From positions 310,001-374,000 of the forward strand of contig NZ_OY781873.1 in NCBI RefSeq assembly GCF_963677075.1: a stretch of 64,000 bases of DNA. Direction: 5' to 3'. Of the stretch, positions 7,743 to 17,542 are shown in pieces. Source of the DNA: an uncultured Sphaerochaeta sp. (GTDB taxonomy: Bacteria; Spirochaetota; Spirochaetia; Sphaerochaetales; Sphaerochaetaceae). The translations under genes were made by a program, and so were the position numbers. Numbering within the stretch: position 1 is the stretch's first letter; each line of letters begins with the position of its first letter. Under the pieces are notes generated by a model. It was given only the letters and a program-made list of their open reading frames with translations. It did no database searches and had not been told where the DNA came from.

Positions 7743-9416
7743 ATGGCTGCTTTCTCACGTGAAAATCATATTCAGAGAATTGTGCTTGCCTTGGTCCTGA
7801 TTGTATTCGTCATGGCCCTCTACTACGATTCATTCTTGAAAACTGAACCGCTTTCTGTCGGGAAAGTGACAGCATGGGATGAACTATGGACCATCGAAAT
7901 CGACGGCCATACATTTGCTGAGGAGGTCACGCTTCCCTACTCACTACCAAAACCCGTTAAAAACAAGGTAATCTCGCTTCACCATACCATCCCCTCACAA
8001 CTGTCTGCTGAGCAAAGAACCATTGCATTCAACTCCAGCATGGCAAGTGTCTTGGTGAAGGTGGACAATGAATCAATCTATAGTTTCGATGGACCTGAAA
8101 GAGGATGGGCGCTCCCTGTTTTTGGAGGAACCTACACCCATTTCATCCGTCTCGAGGAATCATATCTTGGAGGAGATTTGAGCATTACTTTCGGCTATAC
8201 CTCCAACAACTCATTTGCTGGGCATTTCAAACCAGTTTACAGTGGGAGCAAGACCGATTTATTGTTTCACGAACTAGGAGAGTGGCCTTCCCTCTTCTAT
8301 GGATTCTCACTTCTCTTGATCGGCTTGTTGGTGGTTCTCTTTTCCTTCTCCATCCAGACAGATGAAGAGAGAAAGAGTTTTTTCTACTTTGGCTTGGTAC
8401 TGCTTGCTCTCGGTGGGTGGGTTTTCAGCCAGACCCCCAGCAAATTCATCCTCTTCAGGAACCCTGCTCTCCCGATGAATCTCAGTTTTGCTGCACTCTT
8501 TCTGCTACCTCTCTTCCTGGTCAATTACATCATCCACTCCTACCCGGTTGGTAAGTGGGCTTCGCCATTCCTGTATATCTCACATTTTTTCGCCTCCCTC
8601 TACATCCTTGGAGGGGCACTCCAACTCTTCGGCATCATGCAGTACACTGATCTACTGCTTCCCTGTGGGTTGTTCCTTGCTCTTTTTCTACTCTCTCTCT
8701 TTACACTCTTGGTAATCGAGTATTTTAGGGGAAACCAAGACCTGAAGTCCTTCCTGCTTGCAATGGGGTTTCTGCTTTCGTCCATCATTGCTGAGGTAAT
8801 CCTGCTCATGCTTGGTATTTCCCTCGATAGTGCCGTTATCCTCCATTTTGGTATGGCGGCCTCGGCGGTGGTGCTTTTCTGGCGTAGTGCCACCTTGATG
8901 AGGATCAAGACAAAATCGATTTGCAAAGAACAACTCCTGCTCAGTCTTGCCTACAGTGATGCTCTGACCGAGGTAGGGAATCGGGCAGCCTATGACAGGG
9001 AGGTCTCCCGAATCCAGGCATCGAAGGATAAGCATGTACTGGGGATTCTTATGATGGATATCAATGACCTGAAGAAGATCAATGACACCCAAGGACATAC
9101 ACAGGGAGATATGATCTTGAGGGACTTTGCACACCGGGTACAAAAGATTCTCCCTTCCCGTGCAAAGGTTTTCCGCTATGGTGGTGATGAGTTCATCGCA
9201 CTGATCAGCGATGTTTCAGAAGAGGAACTGCAAAAGATGGCAGAACGGGTACTCTCACACTTCTCCTTTGGCAACAAACTCCACTACCATGTGGCAGTAG
9301 GGTTTGACCGATACATTCCCAAGAGAAAAGACCGATTCCATCAGTGTGTCGGCCGTGCTGATGAAGCCATGTATGCATGCAAGCATTCCATGAAACAATC
9401 CTCTTCAGCTACTTGA
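7743..9416 (+). CDS. 7TMR-DISM-like diguanylate cyclase
   Basis: A 557-residue membrane sensor. One helix (about 13-31) anchors a periplasmic beta-rich domain (about 32-175) of the kind seen before 7TM regions in 7TMR-DISM receptors; about seven helices follow (178-390), then a GGDEF domain (about 400-557) with DALTEVGNRAAYD at its start and FRYGGDEFIALI as the active site. It should sense an extracytoplasmic ligand and make cyclic di-GMP. The RxxD inhibitory site is absent. The small secreted protein gene lies 42 bases downstream, possibly in the same transcript. Confidence 0.88.
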   Translation: MAAFSRENHIQRIVLALVLIVFVMALYYDSFLKTEPLSVGKVTAWDELWTIEIDGHTFAEEVTLPYSLPKPVKNKVISLHHTIPSQLSAEQRTIAFNSSMASVLVKVDNESIYSFDGPERGWALPVFGGTYTHFIRLEESYLGGDLSITFGYTSNNSFAGHFKPVYSGSKTDLLFHELGEWPSLFYGFSLLLIGLLVVLFSFSIQTDEERKSFFYFGLVLLALGGWVFSQTPSKFILFRNPALPMNLSFAALFLLPLFLVNYIIHSYPVGKWASPFLYISHFFASLYILGGALQLFGIMQYTDLLLPCGLFLALFLLSLFTLLVIEYFRGNQDLKSFLLAMGFLLSSIIAEVILLMLGISLDSAVILHFGMAASAVVLFWRSATLMRIKTKSICKEQLLLSLAYSDALTEVGNRAAYDREVSRIQASKDKHVLGILMMDINDLKKINDTQGHTQGDMILRDFAHRVQKILPSRAKVFRYGGDEFIALISDVSEEELQKMAERVLSHFSFGNKLHYHVAVGFDRYIPKRKDRFHQCVGRADEAMYACKHSMKQSSSAT

Positions 9417-9458
9417 CCTAGTATCAATCAAGGGGCACCCTGTGCCTAGGAGGCTTTT

Positions 9459-10202
9459 ATGAAAAGAACACTGCTTCTCTCCCTGCTTATGATGTGTCTT
9501 GTGCCGATATTTGGCAGTACAACCTTGAGCGGAAGTTCGGGCTATATTGTAGTACCAAGTGCTGATGTTGCTCCCAGTAAGGCCAACAGCTCAGTCAGTA
9601 CTGCGTATTCAGCAACCATCACAAGTGACAGGGTTATCCACATACCCTCAATTCTCTTGTCTTTTTCAGACGCTGTTGAAACCAGTTTTGCCGTTGATAT
9701 CGGGAATGACATCGATCTCCTGCTCAATGGAAAATGGAGATTTGCAAATAGAGAGTCCACAAGTTTTGCTGCAGGAATTCTTGCCCAAGTGAGCAGGGTG
9801 TCAGAAACGAATGATTTTTCTGCCCAGTTATACGCAATCTCTACATTCGAGAGCTCAATCATGGACTTTCCCTCAAAGACAACCCTCCGCCTTGGCTACA
9901 CCTTCAAGAAATCCATGGACAGCAATATTGACTTCGCCCTCGGTTTCCAAACACCATTCTTTCCTGAGGTATTCAAGAAGAAAGTGGATTTCCTTCTGGA
10001 CTTCGGCAATGTCAGTTACAGCACCACCCCGTCTGCAGGGGATGCTGGAGATAGAGGATTGGTCAACGTTGCACTGAGGCTACTCCCCCTTGAATTCCTT
10101 ACCGACACCTATTTTGGGCTTGATATACGGGCGCTTGATCTCTTTGACCATAAAGGAAGAGCTCTGAGCATCGGTGCCACAATTTCATTCAGACCACAGT
10201 GA
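9459..10202 (+). CDS. Secreted beta-strand-rich protein, probable small outer-membrane barrel
   Basis: A 247-residue protein that I cannot assign to a named family. A signal peptide is clear (KRTLLLSLLMMCLVPIFGS, cleavage near residue 19-21). The rest alternates hydrophobic and polar residues in short strands and ends in an amphipathic strand closing with F-R-P-Q, as expected of an outer-membrane barrel or a periplasmic beta protein. AGGAGG lies five bases before the ATG, preceded by a small hairpin (GGCAC/GTGCC, 9434-9446). It follows the 7TM diguanylate cyclase and is closed by a strong terminator. Confidence 0.6.
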   Translation: MKRTLLLSLLMMCLVPIFGSTTLSGSSGYIVVPSADVAPSKANSSVSTAYSATITSDRVIHIPSILLSFSDAVETSFAVDIGNDIDLLLNGKWRFANRESTSFAAGILAQVSRVSETNDFSAQLYAISTFESSIMDFPSKTTLRLGYTFKKSMDSNIDFALGFQTPFFPEVFKKKVDFLLDFGNVSYSTTPSAGDAGDRGLVNVALRLLPLEFLTDTYFGLDIRALDLFDHKGRALSIGATISFRPQ

Positions 10203-10210
10203 TTTTAGAG

Positions 10211-10248
10211 GAAGGCCAGCGCTCTCTGCACCGGCCTTCTCTTTTTTT
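10211..10248 (+). terminator. Intrinsic terminator after the 9459-10202 gene
   Basis: GAAGGCC (10211-10217) pairs with GGCCTTC (10233-10239), followed by a run of seven T at 10242-10248. The T-run just touches the 3' end of the convergent pyruvate kinase gene. Confidence 0.85.
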
Positions 10249-11680
10249 ACTCGATCTCCACTACCTTGACCATATTGGTCTTACCACTACTGCCTACAGG
10301 AACCCCTGCAGTAATTACCACGGTATCTCCTTGCTTTACCATTCCCTGTTTCAGCAGATACTCTGGTGCGTACGCCAGCAACTCATCCACACTTGCAAGT
10401 TGGTCGATGAGAATTGGGGTAACCCCCCAACTCAAGGCAAGGTAGGTCACCACCTCCGGTAAGGGAGAGAAGGCGATAATGGGAACCGAGGGACGGAATT
10501 TTGCTATCAAGCGTGCTGTAGAGCCAGTTTGGGTGAAGCATGCAATGAATGCCGCACCGATAGAGAGGGAAAGCTCACGGGTAGCAAGACCCACAGCCTC
10601 GGTCGTTGTGATCTTTCGCTCTGGATCCAACATGCTGATTTGGTTGAAGACCTGCTTTTGGAATACATCACTCCGCTCAGCAAGACTCGCAATCCGACTC
10701 ATCGTGGTCACTGCTTGCAAAGGGTACTCACCTGCTGCAGTCTCCCCACTGAGCATAACTGCACTCGTACCATCCAACACTGCATTCGCCACATCATTGG
10801 TTTCAGCCCTGGTAGGTTTGGGATTGTGCATCATTGACTCCAGCATCTGTGTTGCGGTAATGACAGGAAGCCCACGATCGATGCAGGACCTGATGATTGC
10901 CTTCTGGATCAGGGGAACCTCCTCAGCCGGAGCTTCCACCCCAAGGTCTCCTCGGGCGATCATGATCACGCTTGACTCATCCATAATCTCCTGGAGGTTG
11001 GTAACTGCCTCAGGCTTCTCGATCTTGCTGATAATGGGGATGGTTCTGCCGTATGAGGCCATCATATGCTCTTTCAAGGCTTTAACATCTTTTCCGCTAC
11101 GAACGAAGGAGAGAGCCACGTAATCAAGGTTATTCCTGAAAGCAAAATCCAAGTCTCTCTTGTCTTTCTCCGTGAATGAACTCAGTTGGCGTAAGGGAAC
11201 CTCTGGAAGGTTTACCCCTTTCCGGGGAAAAAGGACTCCCTCTTCCAGCAAGGAACAATGGATGTCTTTCCCTTCAATGCTTTCCACGATAAGGGAGACC
11301 AATCCGTCATTGATCAATATCCGTTGCCCTACCTTGATCTCTTCATGCAGGTATGGATAGTCAATACTGATACGCTCCCTGGTTCCCACGCATGGCTCAG
11401 TGGTCAGGATGATTTTCTCTCCCTTCTGCAGTACATACATCTCTTCCTGTAATTGTCCAAGACGAATCTTGGGCCCTTGCAGGTCCATGAATACGGTCAC
11501 AGGAAAACCCAACTCCTTGCTTGCCTGCCTGACATAGTCAAACCGCTTCTGCTGTTCTTCATGCGAACCATGGCTGAAATTCAGCCTTATCACTCGGCAT
11601 CCAGCTTCCAAAATGGCTTTAACCATCACATACGTCTCGCTCGCCGGTCCCAGTGTGGCAACAATCTTGGTGTAGGTCAT
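10247..11680 (-). CDS. pyk: Pyruvate kinase
   Basis: A 477-residue cytoplasmic glycolytic enzyme converting phosphoenolpyruvate and ADP to pyruvate and ATP. Seen: TKIVATLGPAS and NFSHGSH at the N-terminus, FMDLQGPKIR, IPIISKIEKPEAV with the catalytic lysine, MIARGDLGVE, and the ATQMLESM signature with MLSGETAAGEYP. Length and motifs match an active enzyme. The ATG at 11680 is chosen because AGGAGG lies seven bases upstream; the frame could extend eight codons further but without support. It is monocistronic, convergent with the secreted-protein gene and divergent from the RND gene. Confidence 0.96.
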   Translation of the reverse strand: MTYTKIVATLGPASETYVMVKAILEAGCRVIRLNFSHGSHEEQQKRFDYVRQASKELGFPVTVFMDLQGPKIRLGQLQEEMYVLQKGEKIILTTEPCVGTRERISIDYPYLHEEIKVGQRILINDGLVSLIVESIEGKDIHCSLLEEGVLFPRKGVNLPEVPLRQLSSFTEKDKRDLDFAFRNNLDYVALSFVRSGKDVKALKEHMMASYGRTIPIISKIEKPEAVTNLQEIMDESSVIMIARGDLGVEAPAEEVPLIQKAIIRSCIDRGLPVITATQMLESMMHNPKPTRAETNDVANAVLDGTSAVMLSGETAAGEYPLQAVTTMSRIASLAERSDVFQKQVFNQISMLDPERKITTTEAVGLATRELSLSIGAAFIACFTQTGSTARLIAKFRPSVPIIAFSPLPEVVTYLALSWGVTPILIDQLASVDELLAYAPEYLLKQGMVKQGDTVVITAGVPVGSSGKTNMVKVVEIE

Positions 11681-11744
11681 ATCCCTGCCTCCTATATGTA
11701 TCATGAGGTGAACTGCAGTGATTTGTAAAGCACTATTCCCGCGA

Positions 11745-11781
11745 GGGTGAGAAGAGAATCACCCAAAAAGGTGAAGAGAAT
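11745..11781. repeat. Short inverted and direct repeats in the pyk/RND divergent region
   Basis: GGGTGA (11745-11750) and TCACCC (11759-11764) form an inverted repeat with an 8-base centre. GGTGA followed by AGAGAAT occurs twice in direct orientation (11746-11759 with two extra bases, 11770-11781). They lie between the divergent pyruvate kinase and RND genes and could bind a regulator; no known box was recognised. Confidence 0.35.
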
Positions 11782-11830
11782 ACTCTCTGCAGGCGATTGT
11801 TTTCCTTCAGCCAAGCACTAGCATGAACGT

Positions 11831-14194
11831 ATGAACAGGCAAATTGCACGTAGTTGGATCATCATAGCTGTTGCAATACTCTTCACGCTTATCTGCATAA
11901 GCAGTATAGGGCTCCTACACATCGACAGCTCAACCGATGCATTCATCCCACAATCACACCCGGTGGTAGCCACCAATGAGCGTATAGAAGAACGATTCGG
12001 CTCCCTGGACTCAGTGGTGGTAAGTTTGTACGCCCCACACTCGATGGTAAGAGAAGAGTACCTCGATCTGCTTTCTGTGCTTACCAGGAAAATTGAAGCA
12101 TTGGAGGGGGTAAAGCAGGCCTCCAGCTTGGCAAACCTCAAACATCTGGAACCCTCCTCCGATGGAGTTGCAGTTGTCTCCCTTTATGATGGGGATATAG
12201 GGAGGATGGAGGATCGCATAGCTTCCTGGGAATCTTTCTATGAAGGTACGTTTATCTCTGAGGACCATCATGTACTCTCCATTCTTATCCAAACCACACG
12301 AGAATACAACGCAGGACTCCTGCTCTCCAATCTTAGGGAGTTGTTGATCCCTCTGGAAGGGCTCGAATTCTCTCTGCTTGGGCTACCAGCCGTTACTGAG
12401 GAGATTGAAAGGAGCCTACTCAGCGACCTTGCAGTGCTTGCCCCGATAGTGGCTCTACTGATTATCCTGGTGCTCTATCTTTTCCTGCGTAGAATATCTG
12501 CTGTTCTGCTCTCTCTGGTTCCCCTTGTGTTCAGCAGCTCACTGACACTGGGCATTATGGCATGGACGGGAATCACGGTAACCATGGCGACCATGCTTGT
12601 GCCGATCCTCCTGCTTATTGTAGGGAGTGCTTATACCGTGCATATATTCAGCCACTTTTATCAAGAATATGATGGCAAGCATATTGAGGAGACTCTGCAA
12701 AACGTAGTGCACACCAATACCTACCCCATTATTGGGGCTGCTGCAACAACTGCGTTCGCATTCCTTGCCCAACTTTCCAGCCCTCTTGGGCCTTTCAGGA
12801 CTTTCGGTTTGCTCAGTTTCATTGGAGTGGTTGCATGTGCCGGAAGTTCACTAATCCTGCTCCCTGCCCTCATCAGGGTCGTATATGGGGTGAGGGTTCC
12901 AAGACCACAGAAGGTCAGCAAACCTCAGAGCATATTCCTTGTACGATTTGCGATGAGGGTATCCAACAAGTGGGGAAAACTGACAATCACCCTTTTCCTG
13001 CTTATGATCATCGTCGTCCTTCCTCTCTCCTACCTGTCATTGCAGGAAGGCACAAATATGCTCGGATTCTTCAGACCCTCCTCATCCTTGGTCAGGATGA
13101 ACAATCGCTATAACCAGGCAATGCAAGGATCCTTCTCTCTCTCGGTCATGATCACTCCTCCAAAAGGTACGGCCACGCTCAGCCCAGAGGTACTGAAGAC
13201 ACTTGAACATGCAATCCAGGTTATTGAAGAGGAACCCACGGTGGGTGGTGTTCAGTCCATTCTGCCGTTCATTAAACGCATGAATCAGTTGCTTGGACCT
13301 GCTGAGGGAGGTGTCGTGGAAACGGTGCAGGATGAACCGGTATTTGACTTTTTCTCCGGTCCACTCTCCAGCGAAGGATCTACTACCAACCCCACAGCAA
13401 CCAAGCAGCTCGAAAGCGGAGGCAAAGGCTCTTATGAGATTCCCAGTGACCCAGCTACCTATGGTCTATCCACAGAGGAGGAGCTGAGTCATCTCATCGC
13501 CCAATACCTCTTGTTGTACAGTTCGTCCTTGGATAGTTTTATCAATGATCCACTGGAACCAGATTCAACGCTTTTCACCATCCTGCTCAAGGAGTCACAC
13601 ACTGAAACACTTCGATCCATCTCAACCATGATCCCCACTCTCTTCCCATCAACATGGAACGTTGAGATCGGAGGAGGAGAGGCAGTAAGCCTTGCCCTGA
13701 CTGACCTGGTCACCAAGAGCCAGATCATCAGTCTCTTCAGCTCACTCATTGCTGTCTGGATACTGGTACTTATCGCACTCCGCTCTGCAAAACTTGCAAC
13801 ACTTGCCCTCCTTCCCTGCCTCTTTGCACTCTCCTCAGTATTTCTGGCTATGGCGCTTTTCTCCATCAAACTGGATATCGTGACCAGCCTCATTGCAGCA
13901 TTGGCAATTGGTATCGGAGTGGATTATGCCATTCACTTGCTCTCAGCGTTCATGCGCAACAAGCACTCCCTTGATGAGATCATGATGATCACCGGCAAAG
14001 CAATCTTGGCAAATGCTGCATCGGTTGCAGTGGGATTTAGCGGACTCCTCTTCAGTCGCTTCCTTCCAATTGCAAACCTTGGTCTGCTCTTCTGCATCGC
14101 CATGATTGCAGCAAGTGCTGCTGCACTCTTGCTCTTGGTGGCACTCCAGGTCCATCTCCCCAACCTATTCAACACTTATAGGAGGAAATCATGA
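11831..14194 (+). CDS. RND/MMPL superfamily exporter (HAE3-like)
   Basis: A 787-residue inner-membrane protein with the two-fold RND layout: a first helix (about 10-30), a periplasmic domain (about 31-190), a six-helix block (about 195-350), a second periplasmic domain (about 400-620) and a final helix block (about 625-780). YAIHLLSAF with an acidic residue just before it (GVDYAIH) in the second half and YTVHIFSHF in the first are the paired signature helices of HAE3/MMPL proteins, which move lipids, hopanoids or other hydrophobic molecules. Its stop overlaps the LolA-like gene by four bases, followed directly by a beta-barrel gene, so the three form one module. Confidence 0.88.
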   Translation: MNRQIARSWIIIAVAILFTLICISSIGLLHIDSSTDAFIPQSHPVVATNERIEERFGSLDSVVVSLYAPHSMVREEYLDLLSVLTRKIEALEGVKQASSLANLKHLEPSSDGVAVVSLYDGDIGRMEDRIASWESFYEGTFISEDHHVLSILIQTTREYNAGLLLSNLRELLIPLEGLEFSLLGLPAVTEEIERSLLSDLAVLAPIVALLIILVLYLFLRRISAVLLSLVPLVFSSSLTLGIMAWTGITVTMATMLVPILLLIVGSAYTVHIFSHFYQEYDGKHIEETLQNVVHTNTYPIIGAAATTAFAFLAQLSSPLGPFRTFGLLSFIGVVACAGSSLILLPALIRVVYGVRVPRPQKVSKPQSIFLVRFAMRVSNKWGKLTITLFLLMIIVVLPLSYLSLQEGTNMLGFFRPSSSLVRMNNRYNQAMQGSFSLSVMITPPKGTATLSPEVLKTLEHAIQVIEEEPTVGGVQSILPFIKRMNQLLGPAEGGVVETVQDEPVFDFFSGPLSSEGSTTNPTATKQLESGGKGSYEIPSDPATYGLSTEEELSHLIAQYLLLYSSSLDSFINDPLEPDSTLFTILLKESHTETLRSISTMIPTLFPSTWNVEIGGGEAVSLALTDLVTKSQIISLFSSLIAVWILVLIALRSAKLATLALLPCLFALSSVFLAMALFSIKLDIVTSLIAALAIGIGVDYAIHLLSAFMRNKHSLDEIMMITGKAILANAASVAVGFSGLLFSRFLPIANLGLLFCIAMIAASAAALLLLVALQVHLPNLFNTYRRKS

Positions 14195-14955
14195 AACGAT
14201 TCATTACACTGTTCTCTATACTCTGCCTTGGATGTTCTTTCCTAATCTTCAGCTCACCGACAGCTGACCAGATCATGGAACAGGTACTTGAAAGACAGAG
14301 CTCAACGACTTCGGCACTCGATATCAGACTCACCTTGATCGATAGCTCGGGAGGTACCAGAGAGAGACGACTGCAAACACTCAGCGCAACAAAAGAGGGA
14401 AGGACCTCGACTCTGACGGTATTTCTCTCCCCCGAGAGTGTACGCAATACCCGCTTTCTCTCCATTGAAGGCACAGAGGGGACTACGGAGCAGTGGATTT
14501 TCCTCCCCTCCCTTAAGCGGATCAGAAAAATAGCGGGCGCTGAGGAAGCCGGTTCATTCATGGGCAGTGATTTCTCCTATAGCGATATGGCCTCAACTAC
14601 GTATGATACAGGCCAAGCAGATCACCGTCTCATCTCTGAGGATAGTAACAGCTTTACCGTTGAATCGATTCCCCATGAGATGAAAGCGTATGGAAAAACC
14701 ATCACCGTTGTTGACAAGAAAACCTATCTTCCGCTGGAAGTTCAGTTTTATGAGCTTGATGGAAAAACTCTTCTTAAAACATTAACCACTGAAGCAATTG
14801 ATACGCTCTCTGATCGCCCGATCAGTACAATTATGGAGATGAAAACCCACTCCAGTTCACACGCCACACGCTTGGAGATACTTCAGGCACGCTTCGACAT
14901 GCCTCTTCCAGAGGGATATTTTACGACCAGATTCCTGGAAACAGGGAGGCTTTAA
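14191..14955 (+). CDS. LolA-like outer-membrane lipoprotein-sorting family protein (module A)
   Basis: A 254-residue periplasmic protein with a signal peptide (KRFITLFSILCLGCSFLIFSS). The rest fits the LolA-like fold often annotated as an outer-membrane lipoprotein-sorting protein: an N-terminal helix (ADQIMEQVLERQ), then curved beta-strands, WIFLPSLKRIRKI, and the segment MGSDFSYSDM that is nearly repeated in the module B protein (LGSDLSYEDM). Such proteins are expected to shield an acyl chain or hydrophobic cargo across the periplasm. The cysteine within the signal region is followed by Ser-Phe and is not a convincing lipobox. The ATG overlaps the RND stop; the next gene shares one base with its stop. 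Confidence 0.82.
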   Translation: MKRFITLFSILCLGCSFLIFSSPTADQIMEQVLERQSSTTSALDIRLTLIDSSGGTRERRLQTLSATKEGRTSTLTVFLSPESVRNTRFLSIEGTEGTTEQWIFLPSLKRIRKIAGAEEAGSFMGSDFSYSDMASTTYDTGQADHRLISEDSNSFTVESIPHEMKAYGKTITVVDKKTYLPLEVQFYELDGKTLLKTLTTEAIDTLSDRPISTIMEMKTHSSSHATRLEILQARFDMPLPEGYFTTRFLETGRL

Positions 14956-16202
14956 TGAAACGAATCATACTGACTATCATTCTGTTGCTTGCTACCACTA
15001 CGCTCCTATGCGCCTTTGATATCTTCGCTGAGGAAGAAGCACCTACCAGAAATCTATATCTGCAACAAGAGACCTCCTTGAGCGTCTATCGTGACAAATC
15101 CGTAGACCCTGGGGTACTGCTTGGGCTCTCTGTCGATTATGAAGATGAGGCGTATAGAACAAAAGCCACATTAGCATATGATGCAATGACAAACATCCTT
15201 TCAGCAGAGCACCTCTCAATCAGCCTCTACTGGGGTAATCAGACACTTGCTACAGGCTGGATGACCCATCCTTGGGGAAGTGCATCGCTCTCTCATGTTG
15301 TGGATGTGCTTAATGCCCAGGACCTAAGTAAAGGTATCATAGATGACCTGGAAGCAATGAAACAGAGGGAACTGATGCTCTCCCTGACTACCTACTGGGA
15401 TCGAAGCTCCCTGGATATCGTCCTGAAACCAGGGTTTCTCCCTACCAGCTTGGAAAACACTGGAATTTGGTCACTTATACCGGCACAGTTTGCGTCAGTC
15501 ACGTTGCAGGAAGAAGAGACTGAGAGCCTTGAGAAATTTGGAGGTGGGGCACGCTACCGAATACAATCAAGTGCCATCGACCTTGGACTTCTCTACTTCA
15601 ATGGGTACTGGCCGCAGAGTGGGTATACCAACATTACCTACGACCCTTCGACATTTGCTATTACTGGGGCCGATACCATCCATACCCGCTACCAACTTAT
15701 TGGGTTGGAATCGAGCAGCTTGTTTGGACCCTTTACCCTTGCTCTCGAGGGGGGATTCTTCCTCAGTGAGGATACCGAGGGAAGTGAAGCAGGACTATAC
15801 AACAGCAAGTGGGCTTATCTGGCAGAACTCTCCTATACCCATAGCGCGAGTGGCACATTTCTGGCAGTTGCCTACCAGGGATACTATGTACTGCACTTCC
15901 CCTCCTCCCCGATGGATGTGGATGTTCTCTCCTCCTATGGAGGGAAGGCCTATGCCAATACAATCATTGCCGCAGCAGAAGCCAAATTCTTCCGGGAAAA
16001 ACTCACATGCAGGGTAGCTGGGACCTACCAAGTAGAAAGTACCGGATACCTTTTACTTGCCTCCGCTACCTATGCCCTGAGGGACAATCTCTCTTGCTTC
16101 CTCAAGACTACCTGGTATGGTTCAATCGAGACGAAAGAGAGTATATACCACACCTGGGATGCAAATGATTCTCTTCAGATAGGGCTGAAAGCATGGTTCT
16201 GA
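14955..16202 (+). CDS. Outer-membrane beta-barrel protein (module A; DUF1302-like)
   Basis: A 415-residue protein with a signal peptide (KRIILTIILLLATTTLLCA) and about sixteen alternating strands ending in an aromatic residue (LKAWF), the usual closing strand of an outer-membrane barrel. HPWGSASL followed by DVLNAQDLS resembles the WG...N..D segment of DUF1302-type barrels found with MMPL/RND proteins in other bacteria. It starts on the last base of the LolA-like gene stop (TAATG), so it is translationally coupled. Its context suggests it is the outer-membrane end of module A, but substrate and direction of transport are not shown by the sequence. Confidence 0.75.
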   Translation: MKRIILTIILLLATTTLLCAFDIFAEEEAPTRNLYLQQETSLSVYRDKSVDPGVLLGLSVDYEDEAYRTKATLAYDAMTNILSAEHLSISLYWGNQTLATGWMTHPWGSASLSHVVDVLNAQDLSKGIIDDLEAMKQRELMLSLTTYWDRSSLDIVLKPGFLPTSLENTGIWSLIPAQFASVTLQEEETESLEKFGGGARYRIQSSAIDLGLLYFNGYWPQSGYTNITYDPSTFAITGADTIHTRYQLIGLESSSLFGPFTLALEGGFFLSEDTEGSEAGLYNSKWAYLAELSYTHSASGTFLAVAYQGYYVLHFPSSPMDVDVLSSYGGKAYANTIIAAAEAKFFREKLTCRVAGTYQVESTGYLLLASATYALRDNLSCFLKTTWYGSIETKESIYHTWDANDSLQIGLKAWF

Positions 16203-16240
16203 GCAGAGGTATATGGTAGGATTCTCCTAGGAGGAACCCA

Positions 16241-17158
16241 ATGGTAATCCTATCCGATATCCTGCTCTTCCTTACCACCGCTTTGGTGGTTTCCATTACC
16301 TGTCTCTGTATTTTGCTCTTCTACCGTGTGCGTGATGCATATATTGGTTCCTTCCTTACTGTCCTTGTTCCTCTCTCACTGCAAATGTGTCTCTCTCTCT
16401 TGGTCACCTACCTGACCAGGACACTTCCGGTGGGAAACCTGGATGCCAATGCTTTCCAGGTATTTGCACTGGGAGCAACCATCTTTTCTGTCCTGCTCAC
16501 TACCACATTGTTGCTTATGATGAGCAGATACCTGATTCAACTCTTACCGGCACAGGAAGACCAGAAGCACCTGGGAAACCGTATCCTTACATTCTTGATC
16601 CTGTTATTTTTCCTGATCAGCCTCTGGGTAATCATTGCTGAAAGCAAGGGAGACTGGCAGAAAGCCCTCAGCGACACTATAGCCTATCACTTCTTTGCGG
16701 GTAGCATGTTCTTGGTAATCCACGCAGTCCTGAGTGGCATCTTCGTCAAGAAAGCGACTACCTGGGAGGAAGAGCGCCTGTTGAAGGGAATCATCTACAC
16801 CTTTCTACCGCTGTTCTTCCTGTTTCCCCTGGATTTGCTGTTTTTCAGGAATCTTCCTTTCAAGCTGGTCTATCTTAGTTTTTCCACACTCTCAGTCTAT
16901 CTCTACTATTTCATCAGCCGTAGATATTTCTTGACTTGGGAGCAGACCGACCAATTGGATGCAGAGGGGGGCAAGGAGTACGGGCTCTCACTCAGGGAGG
17001 AAGAGGTATTACGACTACTGGCCGCAGGATGCAGTAATCAAGAGATTGCAAAGCAGCTCTACATCTCACCAAATACCGTTAAAACCCACATCAAGAACAT
17101 CTATGCAAAGATGGGCGTGAATAACCGACTCCAGCTCTTCTCCCTGCTCAAGAAGTGA
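16241..17158 (+). CDS. Membrane-anchored LuxR-family transcriptional regulator
   Basis: A 305-residue protein with about seven hydrophobic helices in residues 1-235 and a LuxR/GerE helix-turn-helix at about 245-303 ([47 protein letters not shown]). It is probably a one-component membrane sensor that regulates genes from the inner membrane. AGGAGG precedes the ATG and lies inside a perfect 10-base palindrome (CTCCTAGGAG). It follows module A by 38 bases and may be co-transcribed with it and regulate it. Its stop abuts the convergent Zur gene with no gap. Confidence 0.85.
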   Translation: MVILSDILLFLTTALVVSITCLCILLFYRVRDAYIGSFLTVLVPLSLQMCLSLLVTYLTRTLPVGNLDANAFQVFALGATIFSVLLTTTLLLMMSRYLIQLLPAQEDQKHLGNRILTFLILLFFLISLWVIIAESKGDWQKALSDTIAYHFFAGSMFLVIHAVLSGIFVKKATTWEEERLLKGIIYTFLPLFFLFPLDLLFFRNLPFKLVYLSFSTLSVYLYYFISRRYFLTWEQTDQLDAEGGKEYGLSLREEEVLRLLAAGCSNQEIAKQLYISPNTVKTHIKNIYAKMGVNNRLQLFSLLKK

Positions 17159-17542
17159 TCATGACTTGCAAGAGGCACAGATACCGGTGAGAAAGAACGT
17201 GTGGTCGCTGATGGTGAATCCATACTGTTTTTCCCAATCTTTCATCTGCTCTTGGTATGCACACCCTCCAAGATCGATGAATGTATGACACTTCTCACAG
17301 TGGAACCAGTGGTGATGGACTCCTTCACTGCGGCTGCGATAGCTATAGTAGCGTTCGGTGCCGTGTTCAGTACAGTGTAGGATGAACGATTCAGCAAAAC
17401 CCTGCTCCTCAAGGTAGTGCAGGTTACGATAGATGGTTGCTTGGTCAAAGGGAAGTGAGGGATCTCCGCTCAGCATCGATGCACTGACAGGTTCCTTGCT
17501 CTCTTTGAGCAACTCCAGCAGGGCTTTCCTTGCCTTAGTCAT
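17159..17542 (-). CDS. zur: Fur family regulator, probable zinc regulator Zur
   Basis: A 127-residue Fur-type repressor. The winged helix includes DQATIYRNLHYLEEQG; the dimerisation half carries HHHWFHCEKCHTFIDLGG and a final GICASC, giving the two CxxC pairs of the structural zinc site. It is called Zur rather than Fur because it is the last gene of the znuACB operon, overlapping znuB by eight bases. It should repress that operon when zinc is sufficient, probably at the inverted repeat 20105-20125. GGAGG lies seven bases before the ATG. Confidence 0.82.
   Translation of the reverse strand: MTKARKALLELLKESKEPVSASMLSGDPSLPFDQATIYRNLHYLEEQGFAESFILHCTEHGTERYYSYRSRSEGVHHHWFHCEKCHTFIDLGGCAYQEQMKDWEKQYGFTISDHTFFLTGICASCKS

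Noticed and set aside
9433..9447. Hairpin before the 9459 gene as a riboswitch
   Set aside because: Only five or six pairs with a three-base loop; no conserved riboswitch core around it.
15490..16017. 175-residue open frame on the plus strand
   Set aside because: Shadow of the module A barrel gene in another frame; low-complexity composition and no supported start.
16226..16235. CTCCTAGGAG before the LuxR gene as a ribosome-site-masking hairpin
   Set aside because: A perfect palindrome with no loop cannot fold into a hairpin on one RNA strand; it may be chance around AGGAGG.
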